From NCBI GenBank assembly GCA_021464245.1, contig JADCRB010000050.1:62001-126000 (forward strand): DNA of 64,000 bases, in the 5' to 3' direction. A program made the position numbers and the translations under genes. The notes under the pieces are model-generated. The model was not told the DNA's origin and did not search any database. It was given only the letters and a program-made list of their open reading frames with translations. Position 1 is the first letter of the stretch. Every line of letters begins with the position of its first letter. This DNA comes from Carallia brachiata. Taxonomy: Eukaryota; Streptophyta; Magnoliopsida; Malpighiales; Rhizophoraceae. Shown here in pieces: positions 36,875 to 49,770 of the stretch.

Positions 36875-38338
36875 ATGAATAAAGCAGAGCTGGTGTTTCT
36901 GCCTGCGCCGGGTGCCGGCCACCTTGCTTCTTCGGTGGAGGCCGCAAAGGTACTCGTCGACCGCGATGACCGAATATCCATCACTGTCCTCATCATGCCA
37001 ACTCCCTTTGAGTCCAACATCAGCAAGCATAGAACCGCATCACTCGTGGCCTCTTTTACATCGAGTCGCCTTCGATTCGTCCACCTTCCCAAGGAAGAGC
37101 ACGACCCAAATGTTGCCTATGTCCATGTGTTCGTTCATTTAATAGAAACCCAGAAACGCCATGTTAAAGAAGCCGTCTCCAAGCTCATTAATGATCAGTC
37201 CGAGTCAACCCCCGAGTCACCTCGACTTGCTGGGTTTGTTCTTGATATGTTCTGCACCGGAATGGTTGACGTGGCCAATGAATTCGGCGTCCCTTCTTAT
37301 ATTTTCTTTACTTCCGCCGCGGCTTTTCTTGGGTTCATGTTTTATGTACAGGATTTGCATGCCGAGCAGAAAATCGACATCACCGAGTTCAAGGACTCGG
37401 ATGCTGAGTTGGAAGTGCCGAGTTTGAAGGCTCTACTCCCTGCTAGGGTGTTGCCTAGTGCGGTGTTCAAAAAAGACATGCTTTCTGCATTTTTTCACAA
37501 TGCAAGGTTCAAAGAAGTCAAGGGTATCTTGGTAAACACGTTCCTGGAGCTGGAATCCCATGCTTTGAATTCACTTTCTGATGGTAAAACTCCTCCTATA
37601 TATCCGGTGGGACCCATCTTGAATTTAAAGAATGATATCAACCGTGGTGATGGGCCCGATGGAGGTAGCAAGTACAAAGATATCTTTGATTGGCTTGATG
37701 GTCAGCCCCATGCATCCGTAGTGTTCCTCTGCTTTGGGAGCATGGGAACTTTCGATGTGGACCAGGTGAAAGAAATTGCAATGGCACTTGAACGCAGCGG
37801 GCATCGCTTCTTGTGGTCCCTACGCAAGCCTCCGCCAACAGGCAGTATGGAATTCCCCGGCGAGTACATGAATCCGCAAGAGGCCCTACCTGAAGGGTTC
37901 TTGGGTCGAACGGCTGGGATTGGAAGGGTAATTGGATGGGCCCCACAAGCGGCTATTCTAGCGCACCCAGCGATTGGTGGCTTTGTATCACACTGCGGGT
38001 GGAACTCCACGTTGGAAAGCTTGTGGTTTGGGGTTCCCATTGCCACGTGGCCTATATATGCTGAGCAACAATTCAACGCTTTTCTACTGGTGAGGGAGTT
38101 GGGATTAGCAGCTGAAATCAAAATGGATTATAGGAAAGATTTGACTGCACAGAGCCAAGACATTGTTAGCGCCGAGCAGATAGAGAGAGGGATAAGATGT
38201 GTGATGGAGTATGATAGCGAGATAAGAAAGAGGGTGATGGAGATGAGTGATTGGAGTAGAAAAGCCTTGATGGATGGTGGATCTTCTCACTGTTCGATCG
38301 GCCGTTTGATTCAAGAAGTAATAGACAATATGGCGTGA
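36875..38338 (+). CDS. UGT71-like UDP-glycosyltransferase (copy A1), intact
   Basis: Family 1 glycosyltransferase that moves a sugar, usually glucose, from a UDP-sugar to a small molecule such as a phenylpropanoid, flavonoid or hormone, in the cytosol. Single exon, 487 aa. N-terminal GAGH holds the expected catalytic His (residue 16), and LVLD-type FVLDMF near residue 125 is the region of its partner Asp. The PSPG box runs from [15 protein letters not shown] through [10 protein letters not shown] to [10 protein letters not shown], with all sugar-donor residues present (W, Q, HCGWNS, E, final EQ). An in-frame ATG at 36854 exists, but family proteins begin with M-x-K-A-E-L and the paralogue at 45564 lacks the upstream ATG, so 36875 is chosen. 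First gene of the cluster, just outside the MULE. Acceptor unknown. Confidence 0.93.
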   Translation: MNKAELVFLPAPGAGHLASSVEAAKVLVDRDDRISITVLIMPTPFESNISKHRTASLVASFTSSRLRFVHLPKEEHDPNVAYVHVFVHLIETQKRHVKEAVSKLINDQSESTPESPRLAGFVLDMFCTGMVDVANEFGVPSYIFFTSAAAFLGFMFYVQDLHAEQKIDITEFKDSDAELEVPSLKALLPARVLPSAVFKKDMLSAFFHNARFKEVKGILVNTFLELESHALNSLSDGKTPPIYPVGPILNLKNDINRGDGPDGGSKYKDIFDWLDGQPHASVVFLCFGSMGTFDVDQVKEIAMALERSGHRFLWSLRKPPPTGSMEFPGEYMNPQEALPEGFLGRTAGIGRVIGWAPQAAILAHPAIGGFVSHCGWNSTLESLWFGVPIATWPIYAEQQFNAFLLVRELGLAAEIKMDYRKDLTAQSQDIVSAEQIERGIRCVMEYDSEIRKRVMEMSDWSRKALMDGGSSHCSIGRLIQEVIDNMA

Positions 38339-38734
38339 CACTATTTTCTTACCCGGGGAAGGGTCAACAAATGTTTGTAGTGGTTTAGTGCCCCATAAAC
38401 GTGTGTTGGTTTTTCTGAAATTTCTTGATGCTCATCTAATTAGCAATTTACTAGCATAACTTCGTAGCATTGTGATTCAGTGAAGTCTCTAAAAAATAAA
38501 AATAAAAAAGTGGATTCCGCAGTATGTATTTTTATTTTTTTGTCTATTAAAACTGATAGTTCAATGATAAGAAGAGAAAAAAGTAAACGTCAAGTTTGAT
38601 ATTTGAATTTCAAACTTAACAATTAAAAACATATACTTCTAAGCAATTGAATAAAGCTCGTTGCTTTCCTCCACTATGTATTAAATAAATTGCTGGGAGT
38701 GCACAAAATGTTGGCATGCTAAGTTTGAGATAAG

Positions 38735-40335
38735 TACATTTTAAATCTTATACGTTTGCATTTTTTATTAATTGAATTCTACATCCTATGGTTGTTTTAT
38801 TTAAATCATAAACATTAGTACATTGATTTCAATTGAATCTAAATTTAAATAGGGGGTTGTTTGACCGTTAAATTTAGAATTGACCACATTTTTGTATTAA
38901 AAAAATTAGAAATACACAATTTTAACGTATTAAAGTGAATAAAAAATAGAAATACGTTATTTTAACTAAATATACATAAATAAAATTGTAAAAAAACAAA
39001 AAAACATAAAAATTTTAATAAATCTAAAAAAATTAAAAAAAAAACTTAAATAAGCAAAAACACCACCACCACTAGTTTAGTTCATCAACACCATTTCAGT
39101 TTATCTCTAACTGTAGTTCATCATTATCGTCGTGACCACTATCACTGTCGATGTGCTTTGCAGTTCATACCCATTCTTTACTTTTTCCGTTAATTACGCA
39201 TACATAGCATCCAACAACATGCCACTTCAGATTATTCATGCTACTTTAGCATGTTACGTCATCAAAAAGTGATGATGTATCACATCATATTAATTATGGG
39301 TAAAAATATTCTAATGATGTATCACACTAAATTAATTATGTTACTCAGTATATCACGTCATCAAAAAAATGATAATATTACATATGAAATATATTTTTTT
39401 AAGAATTTCTTAACAATTTAAGAGGAAAAAAAAGTAAAAGAAAATTATAAATTTTGGCTTATAAAAAAATTATTAATTTTTTAAATGTTTTTAAAATTAT
39501 TAAAAATTTAAAAATTTAAAAAAAGATACAAGAAAATTTAAAAAAATATTCTCTCTCTTCCTCCATCCCTTTCTCTCTCCTCCCTCCTCTCTTTCTCTCT
39601 TCTCACCTCTCTCTTCTCCCTCTTTCCTCTATTTTCCTTCCTCCTTTTCTCTCTGCTTGTCATATAACTTAATGGTTTGTATGAAAGAAGATCCAATTCT
39701 CTGTTTATATAATATAACAGTTTTTTCTTTTTTACAAAAATGTGAAAGAAAGGGAGGAAGAGGAAGATGACGATGAGAGAGAAAGGATGAAGGAAAAGAG
39801 AGGGATCGGAGGGAGGACAGAGAAAGGAAGAAAAAAGTGGCAAGAAGAGAAATAGAGCAGAGGGAGGAGAGAGAGACAATGAGAAAGAAAGAGAGGCGAG
39901 AGGGGAGAGAAAGGAGGAAGAAGGATCGAGAAATTAATTTTTTAAATTTTTTTCTTTTTTTCAATTCTCAATAATTTTCAAAACATTTTAAAAACTTAAT
40001 AATTTTCTTTTATTAACTTGAGATTTTTTTAATTTTTTTAGTTTTTTTAAAATTGAATGAAATTTTAATATATATTTTTATAATTATGTTTATGTATATT
40101 TATACAAAATCACATATTTTTATTTTTATTCACTTTATACATTAAAATGACTTATTTTTAATTTTTAAAAATATTTTAATATGATCAAAACTGTATTTAA
40201 CGGTCAACTAGACTTCTATCTAATTTTGAACTCGATCAAAATGTATCTTCTAATATTTAACACTTAAAATAAAAAATAAAATAAATATTTTAAATTTAAT
40301 TAAAAAAATATAAATATACAGGACTACAAATATAT
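38735..40335. mobile_element. Fold-back element with long inverted arms and CT/AG inner arms
   Basis: About 330 bp at 38735-39065 is repeated in reverse at about 40000-40335. Shared blocks include TTGACCGTTAAAT, AAAGTGAATAAAAA and AAATATACATAAA on the arm strand. Inside, a polypyrimidine block (39541-39655) faces a polypurine block (39735-39932), so the inner arms are also inverted. No transposase. This fits a non-autonomous fold-back or long-TIR MITE. No clear target-site duplication was found, so the ends are approximate. Confidence 0.6.
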
Positions 40336-40588
40336 TTATTCCGACTAAGTTCGGCTTAGCCACTCTGTGCACGGACAACTCACCAATAATATCTCTTTTT
40401 GTCTGGTTAGATTATTCCTCGCCCAGCAGAGTCTGCAGCCAGCTGGGCCTGCTCAGGCCATGTGATAAGCAGCTGGCAGACGCAGAGACCGGTACAAGAA
40501 AGAGAGCCAGAAAAATAGTAAAAAATATATGTACATACTTTGTCTAAAAATAAAAAACACTGTTATATAGCTTAAAAAATTTATTAGA

Positions 40589-40589
40589 A

Positions 40590-40629
<40 letters not shown>

Positions 40630-40642
40630 GTATAAATATATA
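40589..40642. repeat. TA-rich microsatellite
   Basis: Imperfect TATATA run with a few C and G interruptions. Confidence 0.85.
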
Positions 40643-41501
40643 AAAAGAAGAATATTGTTATATGATTAGAAAAAATTTATTAAAAAAATTTTGAATTATA
40701 ATTTATTAAAATTTATTGTATAATAGTACAAATTACAAACACAATAAAAAAATATTATTTTTTTAATTCTATTTATAATCTATACAATTACACAATATAT
40801 TCTATAAATTAAACTAAAAAGTTCTTCTAAACACTAATTTGCAGTCACTAACCTTTTTTCAAAGAATCTTCGTTACATAGATAGGGAAAAGAAGACGTAA
40901 AATAGATAAAAAAAATTTTGTGTAACCAACTACTTTATTTATGTAATAAAATACTTAATTTTTGTAATAAAAAAATATTTAAAAAATATTTTTAAATTTT
41001 ATTATAATAATTTAAAATCTTATCTTATAAATAAATTATTTAATTACATAAACAAAATTTTTCGTCTTTTCCGTCGTTCTCTTATTTCCCGTTTACGTAA
41101 ACTTTTCGTTTTCGAAAAAAAAAAGAAAAGACTGGGAGAGCCAGAGATCGGTAGCAGACAATTGTGACGCAATTGACCATGCTTGAGGTCAAGAGGCTGA
41201 GGACCAGTAACACCAAGACAATTGTGACGCAAGCTTCACTCCACTACATTCACCGAAAAAAAAGAAAAAATATAAAAATATATATAATTAATTAAATAAT
41301 GTCGATCAATTTATTTATTTTCTTTTTTATGTTTAGTGTTTTTTTTTACAATAGAATGATTCGTACCAGTGCGCCCCAATTGTTCCATTTCCTTCATCAA
41401 CACTGAAAGCGTTTGAAGTATCTAACAAACACTAAGTTTCATTCTTATCGTATTCTTCTCATACAAGAGGAAGGAAAAAGAAAAAAAAAAAACAATTCAA
41501 A

Positions 41502-42966
41502 ATGAAAGGAGCAGAGCTAGTATTCATCCCTGGGCCAGGAAATGGGCCACGTTGTATCAATGGTGGAGATGGCAAAGCTGGTCGTCGGCCACGATAGCCG
41601 ACTCTCCGTCACAGTCCTCATCATGAAGCTAACCTCCGATTCCAACGTAAAAAACTACACCCAGAGACTCTCTGCCTCCTCCAACAACTCCAATCGTCTC
41701 CGATTCATTGATCTCCACGGCGAGGAGCTGGCCAACTCAAGCGCCGATCCAAGAGTGAGCCTTGATTTCATTGAGAGCCAAAAATCTCACGTCAAAGATG
41801 CCGTCTCTAGTCTGACGCAATCCAATTCAAACAACCTCGAGTCTCCACAACTCGCTTGTTTGGTTCTCGACATGTTTTGTGCGTGTTTGGCAGACGTGGC
41901 CGTTGAGTTGGGTGTCCCTTCTTACATGTACTTCACTTCAGCTGCTTCTTTTTTCGGTTACTGTCTTTACGTGCAGCAGCTTCACGATGAGCAGGATGTG
42001 GACCCTACCGAATACAAGGACTCTGACCTCGAATTAGCAATTCCGGGCCTTGTGAATCCTGTTCCTGCTAGAGTTTTCCCCAGTTTTCTGCTTGGTAAAG
42101 ATACGGTTGCTTATTTCCTCGAGTGCGCTAGAAACTACAGAAAAAACAAGGGTGTTATGGTAAATACGTTCTTGGAGCTAGAATCCCATATGGTCAATTC
42201 ACTGTCCGATGGCAGAACTCCTCCTATCTATACCGTTGGGCCCATCTTCAATTTGCAGGGTGATGGCCGTGGAGATGGATCGGACGGAAGCAGCAAATTC
42301 GTGGGCATCGGGCAGTGGCTCGATCAACAGCCTCCGTCGTCGGTCGTGTTTTTATGCTTTGGAAGCTTGGGAACTTTTGGTGCGGATCAGGTGAAGGAGA
42401 TTGCTTGTGCGCTAGAGCACAGTGGGCGCAGGTTCTTGTGGTCCCTACGGAAGCCCTCACCAGAGGGCAAAGCGGAAGCGCCGGTTGATTACGTCGATCC
42501 CCAAGAAGTCTTACCCGGAGGGTTTTTGGATCGAACGGCAGAGATTGGAAAAGTCATAGGGTGGGCTCCACAAGTAACAATCTTGGCTCACCCGGCAATT
42601 GGAGGGTTCGTATCGCATTGCGGGTGGAATTCTATCTTGGAGAGCATATGGTTTGGTGTTCCGATTGCCACTTGGCCAATTTACGCAGAGCAACAGTTTA
42701 ACGCTTTTTATATGGTCATTGAATTGGGACTAGCGATTGAAATTAAAATGGATTATAGGATGGATATGGTCCACAATAGTAATGCAACGATGGTGAGTGC
42801 TCAAGAAATAGAAAGGGCAATAAAATGCCTGATGGAGAATGATAGTGAGCAAGGGAAGAAAATGAAGGAGATGAGTGCGAAGAGCCATAGAGCCTTGATG
42901 AGCGGTGGATCTTCTTATTCTTCGTTGGACCATCTGATTCGAGATCTGATGGACCATATGATTTGA
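41502..42966 (+). CDS. UGT71-like UDP-glycosyltransferase (copy B1), one apparent frameshift near the start
   Basis: Single-exon group-E type glycosyltransferase of about 487 aa. The start ATG at 41502 (MKGAELVF) matches paralogue B2 at 48322, but an extra A near 41540-41542 puts the first 13 codons in another frame from the rest. From GMGH onward the reading is uninterrupted to 42966. The PSPG box is complete: [35 protein letters not shown]. If the extra A is real, translation from the next ATG at 41542 would lose the N-terminal strand but keep the catalytic His right after it. If it is an error in an AAA run, the gene is normal. The second is more likely given the otherwise clean sequence. 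Confidence 0.85.
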
Positions 42967-44452
42967 GCCGGTTGGACTAGAAATTTCCCTTTCTCCAGTT
43001 TGCATGTTTTTTTTATTTTTTTTTAAGTATTATCAAATGCTTATGCTTGTTTGATGATAAAATGCAATATTTATGTTTGTGTAGCTTCCTCTCTCTTTGC
43101 TGTTTTGTCCCAATTTAGAGGCTATAGATATTGCAATGGAGGCATTTAAACGATGGAAACAATTAGAAAGATGCGGAGTATAGATAAAACTAGAGCACAG
43201 TATAAAAGAGAGAAATCGTGAATTTCACGTGAAATCTATACAGTTTTATTTTAAAAAATATATAATATATATATTATTAAATAAAATGTACAAATATTTA
43301 AGATAAAATATGCATATAATTGTTAAAAAAATGATCGCATGTCCCTTGTAGATACAAAAACCGTGTCCCCGCAGGAGGAGAGCCGGACTGTTAAATTATT
43401 TGGTGAAAGGGTGAAACTCTGGACTGGAGGGATAAAAATTTGTGAGATAGAGGAGATTAACTATTTCACTGCCTCTTCTAGTACTGCATATGTGTTCAAG
43501 ACTGTGTCTCCTAGTTCAGTAAAAATAATAAAAAAATATAAAAAAGAATAAATCTATTATATATCATTAGAATAGCATAAATGTTGATTTTTTTTAATTT
43601 TAAAAGAGGGTGAAAGTTTATGTTACAATTGGATTATAAGGAATTTAGTAAATGTAAAATTTAAACTCTTGAACTCTTACTTGATATAATATTAATAAAT
43701 CAATTATTATAAGAGACGGATTCATTGATCTGATTTTTTTGTTTGGGAGGCTCCAGACTAACCACGGGAACTTGATTATTCTCTGAAAATACATTAGGGA
43801 GTCCTTGAACATGGGAGCATATATAGGTGTATTCAACTCTTTTTAACCTTTCAAACGCCCTTTTGGTGTGTTATTATTGTTATATTTTTTTTATTACATA
43901 TATGTTGATCATTATATTCATTAGTTGGTATCTGAATTTATCCATTGGTATCCTTATTTAGCCTATGATGATACATCTTTTTGTCTCATATTAATTTAAC
44001 AATGAGCCCCATTACACTCAAAATATTGATGCCACAGGATGCTTCTCAAGTCTCTTATCAGCATGGTCTGTGGTGCTGCTTCATCTAAAGGGACTGGACA
44101 GATTAAGTTCTACCAGCTATTTGGGAGCAACTTCAAATTATTGTCTTACACAATTATTCAGGTAAATGCCATTAACACATTCTCAGCATCATCTGTATTG
44201 AGACCACATGTTTAATTGTGAACACATGGCAAACTTGTAGAGGCTTATGATTTTACAAAAAAAGAAAAATAAATAAATAAATAAAATAAAATCCAGCATG
44301 AGCGTACAACCTTGCCTCCCTATGTTTCTCGATGCACGGATTTGCTGTTTGGTCTGGGTATTAAACTCGTTGTGAAATTCATACTTGTTAACAAAAAGAC
44401 CCAATATGGACAAAGCATTTGTGTTTGTATTTCTTTCTTTGTTGAGATATTT
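42967..44452. other. Intergenic with one exon-like relic
   Basis: AT-rich. 43411-43545 and 49975-50080 share a stretch ending in TTCAA.ACT.TGTCTCC followed by an A-rich tail, which may be related small repeats. 44038-44161 looks like an isolated exon: open in one frame, preceded by CCACAG and followed by GTAAAT, but of no recognised family. Confidence 0.4.
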
Positions 44453-44698
44453 ATGGAATTGGGATTATTACCGGAGATGAACACGGATTATAGGAAATAT
44501 ATTAGGGCTGAAAATTCAATGATTTTCTTTGCTGACATTTTACATGTAGCAATTAGGCGCTTGATGGAGCTTGATGTGGGCATGAGAAACAAAGTGAAGG
44601 AAATGAGTGAAAAGAGCAGGAACGCCTTGATGAATGGTGGATCTTCGCACAAGTTGTTGGGATGTCTGATTGGAGATGTAATGAACAATATGACCTAA
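44453..44698 (+). pseudogene. UGT71-like C-terminal remnant
   Basis: About 80 codons match the end of the neighbouring UGTs: ELGLLPEMNTDYRK, then RRLMELDVGMRNKVKEMSEK and NALMNGGSSHKLLG, ending in a stop at 44698. Everything upstream, including the PSPG box, is missing. It is a relic of a lost tandem copy, closest to the A-type C-terminus. Confidence 0.85.
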
Positions 44699-45563
44699 GG
44701 GATTATAACCACTTCTCTAGATTCGCAGGCAGGCAATGATATAATCATATAAGTGGATAGACTTGTGTTTAAAGCTGACTGGAATTGTTTTATGTTATTG
44801 TCGGCAATTAAAAAATGAGAAAATTGGCCTGGACCCCCTTGGAATCTTTGCATAAGAATAAGACAGATTTTCGGGCTTGAAAAATTGAGCTTGTTTTGCA
44901 TGACTTGCAACCTTTACGAAATTCAAAAGAATCGTTGCATTATATAGAGAGAAAAAAAATATGTTTTATTTGAGTAATATTTTTTTTAAAAAAATAATTA
45001 ATATTGGTCTTTTTTTCTATTTTTATTTTATCCAAACACAAGGTAGGGACAAAAAATGTGATGTATTGGTCTCATAACGGTGGATGCACAGGCTAAATAT
45101 ATATCTTTAACATGCATATGTAATTTCTACTTGTTAATGATTTGATATTCCAATTTATACTATGTGAGTTAGTTGAGTAGGGCGTAACGATCCCAATAAA
45201 TTTGGTCTAAGTTCACAGGTGATGATTAATATATTGATAATATATTTTTTTATTATTAAAAAAATTTTTAATTTATGTAATTATCTCTTTTTTTTTTTTT
45301 TTTTGTCATTTATTTTTTAGGCCTCCACTTTCATTGAGTCAGTCCATGAGCCCCAAGCTGATTTCTTGGGCTGACGTTCTTCTTTCTATTGTTAATTTTT
45401 TTCCATTACGGATAGGTATGTAATTGTCGTTGCTCCCAGCCAGCAAAGCCATGACGTCAATTAACCTCCATCCAAGAGAACCTCCAGTTAACACATAGCC
45501 CAACTGCTCCTATAAAGAACTCAAAACTCTTTTTTCTTCTTCGTGATTATATCAACTGCATTG
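44699..45563. other. Intergenic; right half is a duplicated UGT A promoter
   Basis: No gene. From about 45290 the sequence parallels the 36600-36874 promoter of UGT A1, including a TATA-like CTATAAAG near 45510. Confidence 0.6.
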
Positions 45564-47019
45564 ATGAAGAAAGCAGAGCTGGTGTTTCTCCCTGAGCCGG
45601 GTGCCGGCCACCTTGCTTCGTCGGTGGAGGCTGCGAAGATACTCGTCGACTGCGATGACCGAATATCCATCACTGTCCTCATCATGCCCACTCCCTTTGA
45701 GTCCAACATCAGCAAGCAATAAACAGCATCACTTGTGGCCTCCTTGACATCAAGTCGCCTTCGATTCATCCACCTTCCCAAGGAAGAGCACGACCCAAAT
45801 GTTGCCTATATTCATGTGTTCGTTCATTTAATAGAAACCCAGAAACGCCATGTTAAAGAAGCCGTCTCCAAGCTCATTAATGATCAGTCCGAGTCAACCC
45901 CCGAGTCACCTCGACTTGCTGGGCTTGTTCTTGACATGCTCTGCACCGGAATGGTTGACATGGCCAATGAATTTGGTGTCCCTTCTTATGTTTTCTTTAC
46001 TGCCGCCGCGGCTTTTCTTGGGTTCATCTTTTATGTACAGGATTTGCATGCCGAGCAGAAAATTAACATCACTGAGTTCAAGGACTCGGATGCTGAGTTG
46101 GAAGTGCCGAGCTTGAAGGCTTCACTTCCTGCTAGGGTGTTGCCTAGTGCGGTGTTCAGAAAAGACATGCCCTCTGCACTTTTTCACAATGCAAGGTTCA
46201 AAGAAAGCAAGGGTATCATGGTAAACACGTTCCTGGACCTGGAATCCCACGCTTTGAATTCACTTTCTGATGGTAAAACTCCTCCTATGTATCCGGTGGG
46301 ACCCATCTTGAATTTAAAGGATGACAACAACCATGGTGATAGGCCGGATGGAAGTAGCAAGTACAAAAGATATCTTTGATTGGCTTGATGGTCAGCCCCG
46401 TGTATCTGTTGTGTTCCTCTGTTTTGGGAGCATGGGAACTTTCGATGTGGACCAGGTGAAAGAGACTGCAATGGCAACGCAGCGGGCATCACTTCTTGTG
46501 GTCCCTACGCAAGCCTCCACCAAAAGGCAGGATGGAATTCCCCGGCGAGTACATGAATCCGCAAGAGGCCTTACCTGAAGGGTTCTTGGATCGAACGGCT
46601 GGGATTGGAAAGGTAATTGGATGGCCCCCACAAGTGGCTATTCTGGCGCACCCAGCGATTGGAGGCTTTGTATCAGACTGCGAGTGGAACTCCACTTTGG
46701 AAAGCTTGTGGTTTGGGTCCCCATTCCCACGTGGCCTATATGCTGAGCAACAATTCAACGCTTTTCTACTTGTGAGGGAGTTGGGATCAGCAGCTGAAAT
46801 CAAAATGGATTATAGGAAAGATTTGACTACACGGGGTCAAGACTTTGTTAGCGCCGGGAGATAGAGAAAGGGCTATGATGTGTGATGGAGTATGATAGTG
46901 AGATAAGAAAGCGGGTGATTGAGATGGGTGATAGGAATAGAAAAGCCTTGATGGATGGTGGATCTTCCCACTGCTCGATCGGTCGTTTGATTCAAGACGT
47001 GATAGACAATATGCCATGA
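45564..47019 (+). pseudogene. UGT71-like pseudogene (copy A2)
   Basis: Close duplicate of A1 with several independent lesions. An in-frame TAA occurs at 45720-45722 (A1 has a CATAGA context). An extra A lies near 46367. Five bases are missing near 46475. One base is lost near 46716 and two near 46740, and a further loss lies near 46858. The PSPG box is also altered: the HCGWNS of active copies is DCEWNS here, losing the His and a Gly. Lesions of different kinds (nonsense, multi-base deletion, motif substitutions) make this a true pseudogene and not a sequencing artefact. The promoter and TATA box were duplicated with it. Confidence 0.93.
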
Positions 47020-48321
47020 GCCCATGACACTAATTTCTTACCGGAGGAAGGGTCAACAAATATTTGTAGTGATTTAGTGCCCCATAAATGCGTGTTTGCT
47101 TATCCGAAGTTTCTTGATGTTCATCCTAGTTAGAAATTACCAGCATAACTTCATGGCATTGTGATTCAGTGACGGTACATGCATACATAAGAACAAAAAG
47201 CTTTTATTTTCAACAAAAAGTGCTCTAAGATGAGCACTTTATGGACACCATGCGATAAGACAAGTAATGCGTGCCATTCATTTGAAAGGGTATTGGTAAG
47301 TGAGCGGAAAAAAAAAAAAAAGATTACAATTCATTTAGAGGTATATTTAATCTTATTTTAAATATACTTAATATTATATTAACTTTTAAATTTTATTTAA
47401 AAAATTGATATTATCCTCTGCCTAGAAAACTTTTCCTTTTCAGAAAAAGTGCTCTGATATATCATGCACATGCTGGTTCCGGAAAAAAAGCAGCCTTACA
47501 TCATTTTTAAGAAAATTATAACTATAATTTAGACTGGAACTATAAGAATCTCGCCATCAATTATACTTACTATGTTGAATGGGCCAAAAAAATAACTGCT
47601 GTAAGCATCCCAATCAGAAAGCATTGGAAAACAGAAAAAACCAGTAGCACCGTAGCAGTATAAGAAAGAGAGAGTTATTACTTCAACCGGCTTGGCAGGA
47701 GTTCGAGCTCAAAATTGCCTCTTCTTGCTCTTTAACTGAATTCTTTTAGTCACTAGGTTAGCTGACAAAAAAAAAAAAAACAAAGAATGAAAGAGAGAGC
47801 TAGAAATCGGTGGAAGGATTATGGCAAGAGCCGTTCACTACATGATATTCTGCATACGCAGGAGGAATACGAAATACACATAATTTATTCAATAATTTAG
47901 ATTGATTTATTTATTTTTAAAAATTTTAATAAATTTTATACAATCGAGTAAATAATTGAGATAAAAACATGATATACTTAATTGAAATTCTATTTTTAAA
48001 TTAAAATGAAACTGTTAGTGAGTTTGTTAAAAATATAAATACAGAATTTAGATATCCTATGTAACAAAATTTTACTAATTTAGTTACGTCAAAAAGATGC
48101 AGTCAACACAGCAAGAATCAATATTAATTTATTTACACAGAGGAACGAAAAATTTTATAGAAAACAGAATAATTATGCAATATTTGTCTTATATGACAGT
48201 TGAGATGTTCACAGAATTATTAACAGCAAATAGACCAGAACAGTGACACTCCACCAAGTTTTATTCTTATCGTATTCTTTTAGGAGAGCAAGGAAAAAAA
48301 AAACTCAAAAACAATCCAAAA
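47020..48321. other. Intergenic between UGT A2 and B2
   Basis: AT-rich, no gene. The first ~130 bp parallels the 3' flank of UGT A1. Nothing else recognised. Confidence 0.55.
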
Positions 48322-49770
48322 ATGAAAAGAGCAGAGCTGGTGTTCGTCCCAGGGCCAGGTATGGGCCACGTTGTATCAATGGTAGAGATGGCAAAGCTGA
48401 TCGTCGGCCACGATAACAGACTCTCCGTTACAGTCCTCATCATGAAGCTAACCTCGGACTCCAACGTCAAAAACTACACCCAGAAACTTTCTGCCTCCTC
48501 CAACAACTCCAATCGTCTCCGATTCATTGAGCTCCACGGCGAGGAGCTGGCCCACTCAAACCCCGATCCAAGAGTAGTCCTCGATTTCATTCGGAGCCAA
48601 AAATCCCATATCAAAGATGCTATCTCCAGTCTGACACAATCCAATTCAAACAACCTCGAATCTCCTCAACTCGCTTGTTTGGTTCTCGACATGTTTTGTG
48701 CGTGTTTGACAGACGTGGCCATGGAGTTGGGTGTCCCTTCTTACCTTTACTTTACTTCTTCTGCAGCTCTTTTCGGTTTCTGTCTTTACGTGCAGCAGCT
48801 TCACGATGAGCAGGATGTGGACCCTACCGAATACAAGGATTCTGACCTCGAATTAGCAATTCCGGGTCTTGTGAATCCTGTTCCTGCTAGAGTTTTTCCC
48901 AGTTTTGTGCTTGGTAAAGACACGGTTGCTTATTTTCTTGAGTGCGCTAGAAACTATAGAAAAAGCAAGGGTGTTATGGTAAATACGTTCTTGGAGCTAG
49001 AATCCTCTATGGTCCATTCACTTTCCGATGGCAAAACTCCTCCAACCTATACCGTTGGGCCCATCTTGAATTTGGAGGGCGATGGATCGGACGGAAGTAA
49101 AAAATTCATGGGCATCGAGCGGTGGCTTGATCAACAGCCTCCGTCGTCGGTCGTGTTTTTATGCTTTGGAAGCGCGGGAACTTTTGGTTCGGATCAGGTG
49201 AAAGAGATTGCACGTGCGCTAGAGCACAGCGGGCGCAGGTTCTTGTGGTCCCTACGGAAGCCCTCACCAGAAGGCAAAGCGGATGCGCCGGTTGATTACG
49301 TTGATCCCCAAGATGTCTTACCCGAAGGATTTTTGGATCGAACGGCAGAGATTGGAAAAGTGATAGGGTGGGCTCCGCAAGTAAAATCTTGGCCCACCCA
49401 GCAATCGGAGGGTTCGTATCGCATTGCGGGTGGAATTCTATCTTGGAGAGCATATGGTTCGGTGTTCCGATTGCCACGTGGCCAATGTACGCAGAGCAGC
49501 AGTTAACGCTTTTATGCAGTCATTGAGTTGGGACTAGCTGTTGAGATTAAAATGGATTATAGGATAGATCTGGCCCACAATAGTGATGCGGCCATGGTGA
49601 GTGCTCGAGAAATAGAAGGGGCAGTAACGTGTTTGATGGAGAATGATAGTGAGAAAAGGCAGAAAGTGAAGGAAATGAGTGCGAAGAGCCGCAGAGCCTT
49701 GATGATCGGTGGATCTTCTTATTCTTCGTTGGACCGTCTGATTGGAGATCTGATGGAACATATGATTTGA
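48322..49770 (+). pseudogene. UGT71-like gene copy B2 with three clustered one-base deletions
   Basis: Very close paralogue of B1. It reads cleanly from MKRAELVF for about 354 codons to WAPQV, where one base is missing near 49384 (B1 has AAC, here AA). Further single bases are missing near 49503 and 49510, after which the frame is restored and the normal C-terminus follows to 49770. The shifted segment covers nearly the whole PSPG box, so as written no donor binding would be possible. The underlying nucleotide sequence still encodes HCGWNS and the EQQ end in the original frame. Three one-base losses in 130 bp of otherwise preserved sequence suggest a very recent lesion or local consensus error. 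Confidence 0.85.

Larger units (their letters stand above)
38339..41501. other. Intergenic between UGT A1 and B1
   Basis: No gene. Contains a large inverted-repeat element (see next entry), a TA-rich microsatellite and, near 41155-41235, a 17-bp word AGACAATTGTGACGCAA repeated twice about 60 bp apart upstream of UGT B1. Confidence 0.55.

Noticed and set aside
39538..39964. Ser/Leu/Phe- and Arg/Glu-rich frames over 110 codons
   Set aside because: Translations of the polypyrimidine/polypurine arms of the fold-back element; low complexity, no protein family.
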